Assembly (NCBI GenBank): GCA_026989405.1
Contig: JALSJL010000034.1
Location: 1 to 6,162, forward strand
DNA from: Marinosulfonomonas sp.
Lineage (GTDB): Bacteria; Pseudomonadota; Alphaproteobacteria; Rhodobacterales; Rhodobacteraceae
Reading direction: 5' to 3'
Length of the DNA stretch: 6,162 nt
The notes below the pieces were generated by a model. The model made no database searches and was not told where the DNA came from. It was given only the letters and a program-made list of their open reading frames with translations. Positions 6,012 through 6,162 of this stretch are shown one piece after another. Position 1 is the first letter of the stretch. Every line of letters begins with the position of its first letter. A program made the translations under genes and the position numbers.

Positions 6012-6162
6012 CTATTCTGCCGCGATTTCAGCCCTGGAACGCGCTTTTTCCAGCGCCGACATTTCCGCCATCAACTGACTGGCCCGGGCAATCGGATTGG
6101 TCAGCCAGAAATCACCCAGGACATTTCGGAAAGCGGCAGCGCCCAACTTGCCGACCGGCAGG
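6012..6162 (-). CDS. nuoG: NADH-quinone oxidoreductase subunit G, C-terminal end (cut by window edge)
   Basis: Only the last 49 codons and the TAG are present. The frame reads LPVGKLGAAAFRNVLGDF, then WLTNPIARASQLMAEMSALE, and ends RSRAEIAAE. The DFWLTNPIARAS stretch followed by a short Met/Ala/Glu helix is how NuoG ends in alphaproteobacteria, and the position directly before nuoH fits the standard nuo order. NuoG is the large iron-sulfur subunit of the NADH-oxidising arm; its cluster-binding N-terminal region lies beyond the window. The stop codon is directly followed, with no spacer, by the GTG of the lipoprotein gene. Confidence 0.88.
   Translation of the reverse strand, partial: LPVGKLGAAAFRNVLGDFWLTNPIARASQLMAEMSALEKARSRAEIAAE

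Noticed and set aside
1..6162. Mobile element, CRISPR array, phage or defence system
   Set aside because: No transposase or integrase frame, no regular repeats and no tRNA-flanked boundaries are visible. The window is fully accounted for by a continuous nuo operon and its two small passenger genes.

Overview
The window is a stretch of a complex I operon (proton-pumping NADH:quinone oxidoreductase, nuo) from an alphaproteobacterium, most likely a member of the Rhodobacterales (Rhodobacter/Paracoccus/Roseobacter relatives). The evidence is the GC-rich sequence, the very typical NuoI, NuoK and NuoJ proteins of that group, and the presence of extra small genes between the nuo genes, as is known for the Rhodobacter capsulatus nuo and Paracoccus denitrificans nqo clusters. 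Genus and species cannot be fixed from sequence reading alone.

Everything is on the minus strand. In transcription order (right to left) the window holds: the last 49 codons of nuoG; a small predicted lipoprotein gene of unknown function; nuoH; nuoI; a small carboxymuconolactone-decarboxylase/AhpD-fold gene; nuoJ; nuoK; nuoL; and the first 175 codons of nuoM, cut by the left edge. NuoG and NuoI belong to the peripheral, iron-sulfur arm. NuoH, J, K, L and M are membrane-arm subunits that form the quinone-site floor and the proton channels. The genes are almost seamless: the lipoprotein GTG abuts the nuoG stop, nuoI/CMD and CMD/nuoJ each overlap by four bases (ATGA), nuoL/nuoM overlap by one base (TGATG), and the other junctions are short. 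The only sizeable non-coding gap is 75 bp between nuoJ and nuoK.

No promoter, terminator, tRNA, rRNA, CRISPR array, insertion sequence or other mobile feature was seen, so the window reads as the interior of one long transcript. The long open frames on the plus strand are shadows of the nuo genes.

Most of the window is ordinary housekeeping respiration. The parts that established complex I biology does not explain are the two passenger genes. One is a Met-rich, cysteine-free CMD-fold protein that lacks the usual CxxC-xxx-His redox triad. The other is a lipoprotein with a pair of cysteines in its predicted periplasmic part. Both are built into the translational chain of the operon, which makes them candidates for complex I assembly or accessory factors. 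This is inference from context only.
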